A stretch of DNA of 64,000 bases from Symbiodinium natans (GCA_905221605.1 CAJNDS010000214.1:62501-126500), one strand, 5' to 3'. Counted from the first letter of the stretch, positions 1 to 9,786 are shown. Notes: generated from the sequence alone by a model not told the origin. Program-made: numbers and translations.

Positions 1-160
1 CACCGGGGTGCATTGCTCACAACCCTGTGTGGAGCCAAGGCAGCCCATGGAACGGGCGGTGTGCAATGCGACCTGGTCCTCCTCGCCTTCGCCGTCGCAG
101 CACTGGTGATCTTCGTTTTGAACTTCGGCATTGCCGCCCTGCTGCAAAGCCTTGTGCATG
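1..160 (+). CDS. Candidate exon with a membrane-spanning segment, possible N-terminus of the GT54 gene
   Basis: An open frame enters from the left edge and encodes a strongly hydrophobic stretch (QCDLVLLAFAVAALVIFVLN and onward) of about 25 residues, followed by a polar tail. A GT that could be a donor lies near 160. Golgi glycosyltransferases are type II proteins with one such anchor before a stem and catalytic domain, and the GT54 catalytic exons lie downstream on the same strand, so this may be their anchor. The link is inference: no splice junction between this exon and the catalytic part can be proven by eye, and the true start may lie outside the window. Confidence 0.35.
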
Positions 161-246
161 GTCAGCAGCTAGTACGGTTGTGCAGCCGGGAAGCAGTTGC
201 CGTGTGAGGTCCTCCTGTCACCGTTGTTGAAGTGGCACGGGTGCAG

Positions 247-395
247 TCTATCCGACCAACTGTACCAGGCAGTCGGACAGCAGACCCAGCAGACCATGCA
301 AGCTGCAACTCCAGATGTCCAGTCTGTTCTTGTTGCTCGCTTGCGGCAAAATGGCATCCAAGATCTGCTAGGAAGGACCTCGGCGATTGAGCCAA
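247..395 (+). CDS. Candidate stem exon upstream of the GT54 catalytic exons
   Basis: After a CAG acceptor the frame reads SLSDQLYQAVGQQTQQTMQA and continues through a polar, Gln-rich, probably helical segment ending near LLGRTSAI. It has no domain I recognise. Its position between a hydrophobic exon and a glycosyltransferase catalytic motif suits a Golgi stem region, but this is inferred from order alone. The 3' limit is uncertain. Confidence 0.35.
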
Positions 396-680
396 CTTGC
401 AGAAGGCCCGGTTCTCGAGGCTGGCAGTTCTTCCCTCTGTCGTGGTGAAGCCCTCATGCCTTTCAGGACCAAGTTGTTGCAGGATGTTGCGATGCTGCCA
501 GCTCCAGTTTGTTGTCCTCATGTCTAAAGCGTTGCAACGATCGATTCGCAACTTGCATTGCTGGCAGGCGTGGTCTTGCTTGCACAACCTGGACCGGAGC
601 TCTCTACGCCTACTTCCTGACAAGGAGCCCATGTTCAATTTTGTTGGGCTTCAGCCGTGGCCATCTGTGGCCAGACTGTG

Positions 681-770
681 ATGTACAAGTTTGCGAGTAA
701 GGACCTGGAGCAGCGGGCACGGCAGGGCCCACGATGGCTCTTCATCGGGGTTTCCTCCGTGCAAAGGAAG
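681..770 (+). CDS. GT54 exon a (N-terminal catalytic motif)
   Basis: The frame reads MYKFASKDLEQRARQGPRWL followed by FIGVSSVQRK. The G-[IV]-S-S-V-Q-R block is typical of the start of the GT54 catalytic region, where a tyrosine-leucine segment normally follows. A GC donor at 771 would end the exon right after RK. The start is uncertain; the ATG at 681 may be internal. Confidence 0.5.
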
Positions 771-3700
771 GCTGCGGCTTGATGGCATCAAGAAAGGCTG
801 TAGTCCAGAACTTGCAAAGAGGTGACCAGAAGCAGGATTGCATCTGACTTCTCCCTTCTCGCTCACCAAGGAATACTTGGGCCTTACTTTGTCTCATCTT
901 TTTGATGCAATGGGGACAGCTGTGGACACAGGTTGGGCTGGTCATTCGAAAGACAACTCTTGACTGAATGCTGCTTGCACGAGCTGTGCAGCAAAGCAGC
1001 GTGCAGCAAAGCAACATGCAGCAGAGCAACCTGGCAATAAGGCAGACGTATCTCTCACTGCATCACAGGCATCGTTGTGCATCTCGCAGACTTTGACGAG
1101 AATTGGGCCTGGTCGGCGCGTTTACAGGCTGATGACGTTCTGGTGACATTCGATCAGGTCCGATAATTGCCACCATTTCTCAGTGTCCTCCAACAATGCG
1201 GGAACGTGGCAGTAACATGCAGACCAAAACCCTACACCCTAAACCCTCAACCCTAAGGCCTACCCCCTAAACCCCAAGCCCTAAACCCTAAACCCTAAAC
1301 CTTAGACCCTAAACCCTAAACCCTTAACCCTAAACGAACCTGCAAGGCCGTAAACCCCGGAGCATCCTGAAGCATCCTCAAACCAGGTCAGTAAGTCTCA
1401 AGAATGGCTGCGGTCGGGCTTTGACGACGAGGTGCAGGCAAGGGCCAGTATGAACACAAAGAGGGTTCAGGGTTCAGGGTTAAGGGTTTAGGGTTTAGGG
1501 AGCTCGGTGGTGGAGTTCATTCCCAGACTCGCGGTGGTGAAAGTTATAGTTTTGTAAGAGGAGGACTGAGTTTGGTGCCAAATGAGCACTCTACGTCTTG
1601 TTCTCCATTCTCTTCTTTCACAGCACGAAGACGAGTACAAGATCAGATGTTCCACCCGCCACATTGAGAGAGTGGAGTCGAAGTGTTGTACTTCTGAACA
1701 AAAGTCGAGGCTGGCGTCGTTTCCGCCGACCCCCAAAAGAAGTCCCGAAGCTGCCCGCAAGAGTTTTTGTCGACGCAGTCGGCGCCGGGTGAAGAAGAAC
1801 AAAACGCAGTCGGTTGTTGGAAGCTGGACAGGGGGTCGAGACGAATAGGGCTGAGACCCACTAGTCCGGCAATGAACAAACTCAGCTTGTTTTTCAAGAA
1901 GGGGAGGCTGGCCGGTCGGACCCCATCGGGAAGCTTGGGGACCACGACACGGTCGGAGCCGGGGTAAAAAAGAAAGGGGCCGCGGAGGGGTCCACGAGGG
2001 CCGAGGTCCCAACAGCTTGCCGGCAAAGGCAATCTCCACTCCGTCAAAACCGCGTAAAGGACATTTAGTCAGACTATGCTCCGGGATAGGTTTGTCATGG
2101 GCCGGGTAGGCACCCGCTGCTGGTGCCGCACCCAGCCGGACTGGGGTCGGCAGATGCTGCCTATTCAATGTCCGCAGATCACAGAATTTCAGAATCGAAG
2201 ATTTTGTATATGTTTCCTCTAAACATCGGCTTTTCAAGCACGAAGTTCCACCAAAACTCAAGAGAATTGGTTGCTGTTTCGTTGCCGTTTGGAGTGCTGC
2301 CTGGGTACTGGGGATTGGGCTAGAATGATCTAGAATGTAGCCACTTGCATTTTCTCGCAACTAAGAGACTTGCCTAAACGGGCGCAGACTGCCATGCAAG
2401 TGGCACAGCAATCTTGACAACCAGTAGGTGCCTGAATGGCACACAGTAGCAACAGCCAAAGTCTAGGTCTAGGTCGTTTTGGGGTACCTGCCTTGCAGAT
2501 TTTTCGCTTGGGAGGTGTGGGGTCTGGGGCTGTGGGAGGTCCTTCAGGGCTCAAGATTCTTGGCTTTCGGGAGAAACTTCAGTCGTTTGATGTCTGATGT
2601 CACCGCTTTGCGGTGGGGTTGGGGGTTCAGGCTTCTGCATGCCTTGCCGGGACATAAATCCTTCAGCTGCTAGGCCAACCGCTTGCACGTCATCCATGCC
2701 CCAGAGCGACTCTATCCCCCGCGAGAAGAGGCGCCGGTGCTGGGCCTGAAGTCCACGCATGTTCAGGCTTTCTTTCCTGCGCTCTCGGTTGATAGCTCGT
2801 TGGCACAGGCACTTGCTGGACGTGAGTCCCTACCCTAAAGGCCCAGAATCTGGGAAATCCAGACTTGCCAACTCCAGTTGCCATCTTCGTTGTCATAGCG
2901 CTTCCAAGCCAAATTTAGCAACCCTCGTCTACTGAGCTCTCTTTGACCAATTGGGCCGTGTTGTCCATTACTTTGCCACAGAGTTGCCTGTAGCGTGCAC
3001 ATCATTGCACATCATTGCGCCTCCAGACCAGACCAGATGCAACTGATGCCGGCCATGTGGCCACCCCTTTATGTGTCTCCTGCCTTCCATTTAGTGACTT
3101 TGTTCCGCTCCCATACGAGTGCACATCGCATCGCTGCGTCCATTCCAGTTCTGTCTCATGGAAATCTTCTAGCTTTCTGCATGATCACCCTTCCTCCCCA
3201 CCCTGCAATGAGGTCAGGAGCAGGAGCGTACTGTTGCTGTGGCACGAGCGGAAGCTAGTTCTCGTGGCCCATGCTCTCAAGCCTCCAAGCTAAGATGTTG
3301 TTCCATCTCGACTGGTGGGGGAGACGAAAGCAAGCTTGAGCCCACCGTGAAAGTTTCTTCAACTAACCACACAAGATATACCAATGTTAAATGTCGTCGC
3401 ATGTGCTGCATGGAGCGGAGAGCCAAACATGCACGCCTGCCTTGCATTCAGCTGCGAAGCCGCGTGCTGTGAATAGCCGCGCGACTGACTACGAGATGCA
3501 ACCCCCAGACACGGCATGCCATGGCATATGGCACGACAGAGACTTCGTCAGCGGCTTTGGCACTGTGGGCGTGCCAGGTCCAAAAGAGCACCAAATTCGG
3601 CGATCCTCCGCACCGGCAGTGGTGGCAGCGATCCAAGCTTTCAAGAGGCGTTGCTGCATGTTGCTTGCGGCCATGCTGGATGTTGGTGCCTTCAGAAGTG

Positions 3701-4420
3701 AGCTACAAGGAGAGCCAAGCAGAACCTGGACTATGCCTTCTTGATGTGGTGCCATTTGGAGTTGCATCATCTCTACATTTTCTACAACTGCAAGAGTCAA
3801 GCGGAAGCCGTGCAAGACTCTAGTGTCGAGGTACGCAGCCGGCTTGGCAGAATATTACATGCAGCTTGAGGATGATGTCCAGGCCGTGGAATCTGTCATT
3901 CCCTTCCGTTTTGCATCGTTTTGCCTGTGTCACGCTCTTTGGAAGGTTGTTCCGAGCTTCTTGCCGACTGTGCGTCGCTATATGCGAGAGTCGATGCCTG
4001 ATAAGCCCAGCGAAGCGATCGCAACACTTCCCAACATGCTTTGCAATGTGCGCGACATGAAGTCGCTCCTAGGAAGGCAGCTGGCAACGAGTGGGTCATG
4101 ATTGCCTTTTCGAAGCTGGGATTCATCGGCAAGACCTTTCGGTCTTCGAGGCCTGGTGTAACATCATCTCCGTTTTCGGCATTGTGTCAGCCGTCAGCTG
4201 GGAGAGTGTCAGTCGGAGACATGGGCCAGGCTGCCCAAGCTCGCGGAGTTCCTCTTGGTGTTCCATGATCAGGTCCTCATTTCTTCATTTTGGCACCCCA
4301 AAACTCCCCCCAAGACAGCCCTTGAGGCATCCCAAGGCTGCGCCTGTTCTGACACAGTTCTGTCACGAGGCTCCCTGCGACTGGCTGGTCTGGATCTTCA
4401 TTGATGCAGCGAGAGCCTCG
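681..4420 (+). CDS. GT54 family N-acetylglucosaminyltransferase (MGAT4-like), multi-exon
   Basis: Gene-level entry covering the recognisable catalytic exons. GT54 enzymes add a beta-1,4-linked GlcNAc to the core mannose of N-glycans in the Golgi, using UDP-GlcNAc. The signatures appear in family order: GVSSVQRK, AKQNLDYAFLMW, AEYYMQLEDDV (the acidic D-D site), EWVMIAFSKLGFIGKTFRSS, LPKLAEFLLVFHDQ and APCDWLV. The last four exons join in frame with introns of 82, about 194, 79 and 97 bases, two with GT donors and two with GC. Part of the catalytic region between the first and second signatures (770 to 3710) was not found; that stretch holds telomeric arrays and unassigned sequence. The C-terminal end is not identified. 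Whether the gene is intact or partly decayed cannot be decided here. Confidence 0.75.
1230..1335 (-). repeat. Interstitial telomeric array, degenerate CCCTAAA
   Basis: About 14 units with many single-base variants (CCCTCAA, CCCCAAG, CTTAGAC). It lies inside the presumed large intron of the GT54 gene. Mixed variants suggest an old insertion. Confidence 0.9.
1467..1500 (+). repeat. Short telomeric array, TTTAGGG orientation
   Basis: Five units, two of them TTCAGGG. The array is in the opposite orientation to the one at 1230, about 130 bases away, giving a convergent pair around a unique segment. Confidence 0.85.
1501..3709. other. Unassigned stretch within the GT54 gene
   Basis: No exon could be assigned. 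A 290-codon open frame lies on the minus strand at 1488-2360, but it starts in telomeric repeat, is rich in Ser/Arg/Pro and has overlapping open frames in two other phases, so I do not call it a gene. The missing central GT54 exons should lie here if the gene is intact. Confidence 0.4.
3710..3748 (+). CDS. GT54 exon b (KQNLDYAFLMW)
   Basis: The acceptor AAG is followed by G. The frame reads RAKQNLDYAFLM with Trp split across the junction. The donor at 3749 is GT (GTGCCA). The block matches the conserved K-Q-N-L-D-Y-x-F-L-M segment just before the acidic motif in MGAT4 enzymes. Confidence 0.75.
3831..3882 (+). CDS. GT54 exon c (YYMQLEDDV acidic motif)
   Basis: It begins with G after a TCGAG acceptor and completes the split Trp codon of exon b, giving MWYAAGLAEYYMQLEDDVQ across the junction. 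The E-D-D triplet is the metal and nucleotide-sugar binding acidic motif expected in this family. A GC donor at 3883 (GCCGTG) keeps phase 0 with the next exon, but another end is possible. Confidence 0.75.
4077..4150 (+). CDS. GT54 exon d (FSKLGFIGKTFRS)
   Basis: The acceptor GGAAG is followed by G. The frame reads AAGNEWVMIAFSKLGFIGKT then FRSS, matching the family block (F-S-x-L-G-F-I-G-K-x-F-[RK]-S). The 74 bases leave two bases of a split codon completed by the next exon. The donor at 4151 is GC (GCCTGG), not GT. Confidence 0.8.
4230..4272 (+). CDS. GT54 exon e (LPKLAEFLLVFHDQ)
   Basis: A CCAG acceptor is followed by G, which completes Arg with the preceding exon: SSRLPKLAEFLLVFHDQ across the junction. 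This matches the D-L-x-x-[IL]-x-E-F-x-x-[MV]-F block that follows F-R-S in GT54. The donor at 4273 is GT (GTCCTC). Confidence 0.75.
4370..4420 (+). CDS. GT54 exon f (APCDWLV)
   Basis: A CGAG acceptor is followed by G. The frame continues in phase as APCDWLVWIFIDAAR, matching the [KA]-P-x-D-W-L-[LV] block of GT54. The 3' end was not determined; the frame stays open to about 4499. Confidence 0.65.
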
Positions 4421-4947
4421 AGAGCCTTCTTGTGCTCTAAATCTATAGCTGGATCTAACCTTACTTGGGGTACTTATAACCCTACTTGTAACTTCCCATG
4501 AACCAAAGTTGGCCTTTTCCTGGAGCCGGTTCACCGGTTGAGCGGGAATGGTCGGAAGCGCCCATCGGTCTCGTGAGATGTTGGGTTCCATGTTCGAGGC
4601 TTCCTCACAGCCAGTGACAGGACAGATAGCCAAGGACGGGCCCGCCCAGCAACTCACTTCATTGCTAAACTAAGCGCTGGTTGGCTAAAGTGTCTGGGTG
4701 TCCTGCAGGACTTGGAAGATGAGTTTGTGCGTCTCGGCTGACTGCGCAGAATGCTTCCGGATGTGGGAAATTGACAAATTGATCTCATACCTTGTCTGCC
4801 AAGAGAAGATGGAGAGATTCAACACCTCGGAGTTGGGTTCGACAAAGCCTGTGATCTGTGTTGGTGTTGGTGTCGGCAGAAGTTGCATTCGATTTCGTTC
4901 ATTTTTTCCTAAGCCCCTGCCAGGGGGCTCCGAAAAGCTTGTAAAGC
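4421..4947 (+). other. Region after the GT54 exons, no certain gene
   Basis: An open frame at 4698-4964 (CVSADCAECFRMWEIDKLIS and onward) has a plausible composition but no family motif. Further GT54 C-terminal exons could be here. Confidence 0.25.
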
Positions 4948-4994
4948 TAGGGTTTAGGGTTTAGGGTTTAGGGTTTAGGGTTTAGGGTTTAGGG
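4948..4994 (+). repeat. Telomeric array, TTTAGGG x6
   Basis: Six perfect TTTAGGG units with sharp edges. It separates the GT54 region from the next unassigned open frames. Confidence 0.95.
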
Positions 4995-5143
4995 AGAGAC
5001 CTTAGAATGAAGGGATTGCCGCGATAGTACGAGGAAAGTCATGGGAAGTCCCTCGCACATCGGTTGCTCAAGCGAAACACGAACATGATAGCTTCGTACG
5101 GTCAGCTTGGGTCTAGATTCTACTTCGAGAAGTAATGTTTTGA

Positions 5144-5446
5144 ATGACTTTTTTTGGCATCTTGTTATCACGGGAACGTCAGGACGATCAAACACTGCAA
5201 AAACCAAGGAAGCGTGCTCAGGCCAAGCACCAGGGCAAGACGGGCAAAGCCTGGCCCCCGGCTTTTGGCACTTGGGTGACAGTGGAGACAGGCGAATTCG
5301 AGAGAACTCAGACCGAAGTAGGGAGTCAGAGACACCATTGTCACGTGTCGCGCCGGCTGGAAAGGGGTAAAACATGCGCAAAAGAGATGAACAGGGTGTC
5401 TGCCTCATCTCCCCTGCTCGGGGAGGAAGAAGAGGGAAACATCTAG
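5144..5446 (+). CDS. Hypothetical open frame, polar and basic
   Basis: A 100-codon frame with an acidic C-terminal tail (LLGEEEEGNI). The segment from AFGTWVTVETGEFERTQTEV looks protein-like. A 139-codon frame is open on the other strand over the same bases, so coding status is unproven. Confidence 0.25.
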   Translation: MTFFGILLSRERQDDQTLQKPRKRAQAKHQGKTGKAWPPAFGTWVTVETGEFERTQTEVGSQRHHCHVSRRLERGKTCAKEMNRVSASSPLLGEEEEGNI

Positions 5447-5448
5447 CA

Positions 5449-6099
5449 TTAAGCTGCTGTGCATGGCTTTAGACAGATCTTTACAATGCTGTCATCGAAG
5501 TGCTGTGTGATCCAGGCATCGCACTTGCCCATGAGCATTTGGCAGCCGATGTTTGCCTTGATGTAGTTGGGCCTGCTGTGAGATGCCTTATTATCATGCC
5601 TCAGTTCCAGTTCAGGTTGAGAACCCAAAGTCGATGAGGCACGCGGGATGCTCTTTCGTTGCATACCGCCTCGTGCTGTGATGGTGACAGCGACACGTAA
5701 ATCATTTCGAGCAGGATTTTATGTCGAAGCAGCTGCTATGTTGGTTTTGCAAACTCCAGAATGGCTCGAAAGCCATGGACAGCTGTGTGTGTGTGTGGCA
5801 TCATGCAGCTGAAGACTGACTAGGAATGATGTTCTTCTCTTCTACAGGGAGCGCAATGCGGAGCAGGCCTGGCCCTTCAAAGGGGGGAAGCCCCGTAATT
5901 CTCAACATAAATGTAAATGTAAATATATGTATATATATATATGTACATGTATATATACATATATGTATATGGTCCCCCCCCCCCCCCCAGTGTCAGTTCC
6001 GGTGCGGTGAGGTGTTCTTGTCCCCCGCGGCCGCGGCATCTCCGAAGCCGACGGTTCCGTCAGCCGGCTGTGAGCTGTAGTTGCTTTTGCGTTGATGGC
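5449..6099. other. No certain gene; AT-rich and homopolymer patch
   Basis: Open frames exist on both strands at 5449-5664, for example KANIGCQMLMGKCDAWITQH on minus and NAVIEVLCDPGIALAHEHLA on plus; I could not choose between them. At 5916-5988 there is a TA-rich alternating tract (ATGTATATAT) followed by a run of C. Confidence 0.3.
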
Positions 6100-6207
6100 T
6101 TGGAATGTTGCCCCTTATACCAACAGTCCTTAATAGGGGTTCGAATTTAATGGGGGGTACTAGAGTCCCTGTTAAGGACCGTTAGTAGAAGGGGGAACAT
6201 CCCAAAG
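6100..6207. mobile_element. Short inverted-repeat element, family C, copy 1
   Basis: The left end TTGGAATGTTGCCCC and right end GGGGGAACATCCCAAAG are inverted copies. The inside carries the family words AGTCCTTAA, GGGGTACT and TTAAGGAC. No coding capacity. It lies a few bases left of the large palindrome at 6217. Confidence 0.85.
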
Positions 6208-6216
6208 TCCAGAGAC

Positions 6217-7001
6217 CCGGGGAAGTGGGTCCCCTTTTCCGGGGGGGGGGGCGAAGACGAAATCCGAAGACGAAATTCGGCCCAGCCGAAATTAGGCCCT
6301 GAAGACGAAATTCGGCACTGAAGACGAAATTCGGCCCCTGAAGCCTAAATTTGGCCCTGAAGCCTAAATTGGCCTCTTGAAGCCGCAATTCGGCCCCGAA
6401 GACGAAATTCGGCCCCGAAGACGAAATTCGGCCCCTGAAGACGAAATTCGGCCTTGAAGCCGAAATTCGGCTCCTGAAGACGAAATTCGGGCCGGAAGCC
6501 TAAATTCAGCCCTGAAGGCGAAATTCGGCCCTGAAATTCGGCTCCTGAAGGCGAAATTCGGCCCCGAAAACGAAATTCAGGGCCATTTTATGCAGGCCTA
6601 AGGGGGACCGAAACCGAATTCAAGCTTCAGGCCGAATTTCGTCTTCGGGACCGAATTTCGTCTTCAGGAGCCGAATTTCGGCTTCAGGGCCGAATTTCGT
6701 CTTCAGGGCTGAATTTAGGCTTCGGGCCGAATTTCGTCTTCAGGAGCCGGATTTCGGCTTCAGGGCCGAATTTCGTCTTCAGGGGCCGAATTTCGTCTTC
6801 GGGGCCGAATTCGTCTTCGGGGCCGAATTTCGGCTTCAAAAACCCAGCCGAATGTAGGCTTCAGGGGCCGAATTTCGTCTTCAGGAGCCGAATTTCGTCT
6901 TCAGGGCCTATTTCGGCTGGGCCGAATTTCGTCTTCAAATTTCGTCTTCGAATTTCGTCTTCGCACCCCCTCCCCCCCGGAAAAGGGGACCCAGTTTCCC
7001 G
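6217..7001. mobile_element. Large near-palindrome of ~785 bases built of a 17-20 base repeat
   Basis: The left half repeats GAAGACGAAATTCGGCC (with CCTGAAG linkers). The right half, from about 6605, repeats the reverse complement GGCCGAATTTCGTCTTCAG. The outer ends also pair: GTGGGTCCCCTTTTCC on the left against GGAAAAGGGGACCCAG on the right, followed by G-rich and C-rich runs. A unique spacer of about 30 bases lies near 6575-6605. The whole could fold into one long hairpin. It has no protein frame and reads as a non-autonomous foldback element. Confidence 0.9.
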
Positions 7002-7010
7002 TGTCAATGC

Positions 7011-7141
7011 CAAAGTCCTTTCCCGCCAAGGGCCGTGCCATCGCTGCTGCCGCTGCCCATCGAACAGGTGCCCTCGGTGAGGCAGCAGATGGCACCAGGG
7101 ACGCAGAAGGCTCAGGCTTTGCTCGTAGTCCTCTTGGAGAG
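7011..7141 (+). CDS. Coiled-coil gene, exon 1 candidate
   Basis: The frame reads SMPKSFPAKGRAIAAAAAHR and continues to SPLGE, ending at a GT donor (AGAG then GTGAGC) at 7142. An ATG at 7017 is a possible start, directly after the large palindrome. Confidence 0.5.
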
Positions 7142-8843
7142 GTGAGCTGCTCTGAGAAGAGGGCCATACTGGTGAACTAGCCAAGGCTACCGCCAGCGCA
7201 GGTCTACAGCAACATGAAGCACTGGAAGCAGTATCTGTCCCAGTCTTTGCAGTTCTCGCAGATGTTCGTGTGAGTTCTAGTCTAGATATGTGTGTTTTTG
7301 TCTGTGAAGTTCAATCGGCAACGGAGTCAAACGTCCAAAGCCCCAGAAGCAGCCCTACCAGCTCGTGTCTGGCAGTTGTTTCCTCAACCAGAACAAGTTT
7401 TTAGCTTTTCAAGGCCATGTAGTATTGTGATCCCCCAAGGTGTGACCCGAACATACACCAGCTGGGTTTTCTACGCTTTGTATTCAGAAGCTTATACAGC
7501 ACGGCATGAACCGTCCTTCTCGCAGTCGAGTGCTCAACACAGTGAACACAGTTCTGCAGCTGCTGACCGCTGGTGCCATGGAGATCATCGATGGACATGG
7601 GCAGGTCGCGGCTGCGAGGGCGGACGTATCATACGCAGACGTGGAGGATGCAAGCCCGACCAAAGCCGGCCATGTCGCCAGCATCATCGATGCAATTCAG
7701 AACTCGCCCTCCGTCCCTGACGGCCAAGCGGGTTCCGGTTCCGGCTCGGGCTCCGGCTTGCGGAAGGGTGCCAACAGTGCCAACAGCGCCAACAGCGCCA
7801 AAAGCACCTTCTCTAGGGCTTCGCGGCCGGACTCCGACCTCGTCCTGGCGCTGGTCGGTCGGCCCTGCGGCACAAGTTTGACAGAACGAAGTTTGGGGAC
7901 TCACCATGGATCACCTTGGGCTACGTAGTTGAGTCGATAGGCCCCTGTGGGGGTTTACGAACATAGGGGACCCAAATATAGACCCCAAAAGTAGTAGGAT
8001 TCCCTTAGAATAAGGACCCCAAGTAGGGTACCCCGAATTTCGGAAACCCCTCAATGTAGTGACTGCCAAGTGGGTTTCAGAGAGGCTGGACGGCCTCGAG
8101 AATCGCGTGGAGGAGCTCAGCCGCGCACTGGATCGCCTGGTACAGCGCTTCGACTGCCTGCAACCTGGGGATCTGGCCTGCCGCCTCGAGGACATGCGCG
8201 GGTCTCCAATATCGATCCCCAAATAGTAGGATCCCCCTTATAGTAAGGACCCCAGTAAGGTACTCCCCTCATTTCGTAAACCCCCATGTCTTGCAGGCTT
8301 CTCTGAGACCTCTCTCCCCAGCTTGGCCAGGAGCAGGAAGCTCGCATTCAAGCTACGCGCTGCCACCTGGAAGCCACGGAGCATCAGCTCTCTCGTGATG
8401 TGGCTGCGCACGGAAACCTCATCCGAAGCTTTCAAACACAGTGTGCAGATCTGCAGCGGCAGCTTCGCAAGGCAGCGTCGGTGTCGGAAGCACAGGAGAT
8501 TCGCGAAAGGGTGGGAGGTTTAGAGGCCAAACATGCCAACATCAAGCATCAGGTCTGCCATGAGACTCGGGAGGCTGTTCGCAAGGAGTACGAGAGGCTT
8601 GTCCTAGGACTCGCGCAGGGAGCGCCTTCTGCCCGCAGATTACCAGACACTCCGTCCGACTTCTCGTTGGTAAGCGACGTGGGCAGTCTGAGAGATCGTT
8701 TAAACGATCTCAAAGGCTTCCGGGCTGCTAGGCAAGCCCCTGTCAATGCTGAGGGGCCCCTTGTTGCCCATCCAGAATCGGAGAGTATCTGCGATTTTTC
8801 CCGGATCGAGCTGGCCAGTCCTGTTCCTGCACCTCAGTCGTAG
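7011..8843 (+). CDS. Unknown coiled-coil protein, multi-exon
   Basis: Gene-level entry for five consecutive candidate exons (7011-7141, 7202-7269, 7488-7925, 8060-8200, 8322-8843), three flanked by good GT or AG signals. The encoded protein is polar with a Gly-Ser linker (GSGSGSGSG) in the middle, a Leu/Glu-heptad helix in exon 4 and a long helical segment at the start of exon 5. I recognise no catalytic domain; a scaffold or structural role would be a guess. Two family A elements lie in the last two introns. Exon phases were not all consistent, so at least one boundary is wrong or an exon is missing. Confidence 0.5.
7202..7269 (+). CDS. Coiled-coil gene, exon 2 candidate
   Basis: Bounded by a GCGCAG acceptor with G and a perfect GTGAGT donor. 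It encodes VYSNMKHWKQYLSQSLQFSQ plus MFV. The small size, open frame and strong signals make this one of the better unknown exons. Confidence 0.6.
7488..7925 (+). CDS. Coiled-coil gene, exon 3 candidate with Gly-Ser linker
   Basis: After a TTCAG acceptor the frame reads KLIQHGMNRPSRSRVLNTVN and stays open for about 145 codons, through AGHVASIIDAIQNSP, a GSGSGSG linker and an Ala/Asn/Ser run. A GTAGTT donor near 7924 would place the following family A element in the intron. Confidence 0.5.
7947..8059. mobile_element. Family A inverted-repeat element, copy A1, intronic
   Basis: It starts GTGGGGGTTTACGAA and ends with the inverted copy TTCGGAAACCCC followed by TCAATGTAG. It contains the family words AGTAGTAGGATTCCC and AAGGACCCCAAGTA. 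The terminal TAG is a usable acceptor for the exon at 8060. Confidence 0.85.
8060..8200 (+). CDS. Coiled-coil gene, exon 4
   Basis: The frame TAKWVSERLDGLENRVEELS continues RALDRLVQRFDCLQPGDL and has clear Leu/hydrophobic heptad spacing, a coiled coil. It is flanked directly by family A elements on both sides, whose ends supply the likely splice signals. Confidence 0.6.
8201..8296. mobile_element. Family A element, copy A2, left end truncated
   Basis: The right end TTTCGTAAACCCCCATG is followed by TCTTGCAG, a good acceptor. Inner words AATAGTAGGATCCCC and AAGGACCCCAGTAAGGTA match copy A1 in the same orientation. The left terminal repeat is missing. Confidence 0.8.
8322..8843 (+). CDS. Coiled-coil gene, terminal exon
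   Basis: After a CCCCAG acceptor 173 codons stay open to a TAG at 8841-8843. The start, LGQEQEARIQATRCHLEATE, and the following 80 residues are Gln/Glu/Leu-rich helix. The tail is polar and Pro-rich (SPVPAPQS). This is the longest open exon in the first 20 kb. Confidence 0.65.
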   Translation, partial: LGQEQEARIQATRCHLEATEHQLSRDVAAHGNLIRSFQTQCADLQRQLRKAASVSEAQEIRERVGGLEAKHANIKHQVCHETREAVRKEYERLVLGLAQGAPSARRLPDTPSDFSLVSDVGSLRDRLNDLKGFRAARQAPVNAEGPLVAHPESESICDFSRIELASPVPAPQS

Positions 8844-9721
8844 CAAGCGGTTGCAGTGCACAACACTTGAACCCACCAAAGTGTGACCTCGCAACAGATG
8901 TTCTTAAGGCTGCACGACCGATCCTGTTTGACGTCTGTCTTCTGCATGTTGCAAGAGCGGTTGATCGTCAGCTTCTCCAGAGCAGCATGTCCTCCGCGCT
9001 CTACTCAAAAGTACAGATCAGGACGTTGCACGGACCTCAAAGCAGCGAGTCTTGTCTGTCAATCTTGTAGGGCCTGCGGCATGCCCCTGACAGGCTAGAA
9101 TCCCATGTCATCCTCTTAAGTATGCGCCGCCTAACGGTAGCAACGTGCTGCAGTGCGTGACAAGCATGGCAGCCGAGCGCGGCTGCTGGTCAGCTTGAGA
9201 TTCCCACATGGCTCCATGCTCAAGAAGGCCCCCCGGTGCTTTCTGGCAATGCGCTTTAGGGAACTGTAGGGTATGTTGTATGTCCTTCTCGGATGTACCA
9301 TGGAGATTCAGTCCGAGAAGTCAAGAGGCATTTTCTGGCCTCGACCGCCTGCTCGTGCCCCAGAGTACCATATCACGACGAGTCGCGCTCCACATCGCTT
9401 GAAAACCACAAATGCAGGGTCCAAAATTGTGCGGATGCCTTTTCCTGCGTGAGGCACAGACCGGGACTCCCTGGCCTCATCGAGCCTCCGCATCTCGACG
9501 GTAAGATGCGCGGTGTTTGGATGTGTGTTGTAGCGGCTCGCGAACGTGCGCAGCTCGCGTAAATGCAGACCTTGCCTTGCTGTGCTTTGCAGAAAATCTC
9601 AGGGTGGGTAAAGCGGCGACTGATTCCAAGGCCATGCTTAGATCTGTTCTCGGTTTACATCTTGCATCTTCTTGCAGCGCTCTCCTTGCACATCCTTGCA
9701 TACGGGAGTTTACCCTGGCAC
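8844..9721. other. No certain gene
   Basis: Open frames occur (8867-9070, 9208-9402, 9517-9726), overlap in different phases and show no motif. One phase from 9286 (CTMEIQSEKSRGIFWPRPPA) looks protein-like without known relatives. Confidence 0.3.
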
Positions 9722-9786
9722 CCTGAACCCTGAACCCTAAACCCTAACCCCTAAACCCGAAACCCTAAACCCTACCCTAAACCCCC
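9722..9786 (-). repeat. Telomeric array with flanking direct repeat
   Basis: About nine CCCTAAA-type units, some variant. The 11-base word CACATCCTTGC occurs just left (9691) and just right (9785) of the array. Confidence 0.9.

Noticed and set aside
1488-2360. 290-codon open frame on the minus strand
   Set aside because: It starts within telomeric repeat, two other phases are open over the same bases, composition is low-complexity, and it opposes the GT54 gene in which it lies.
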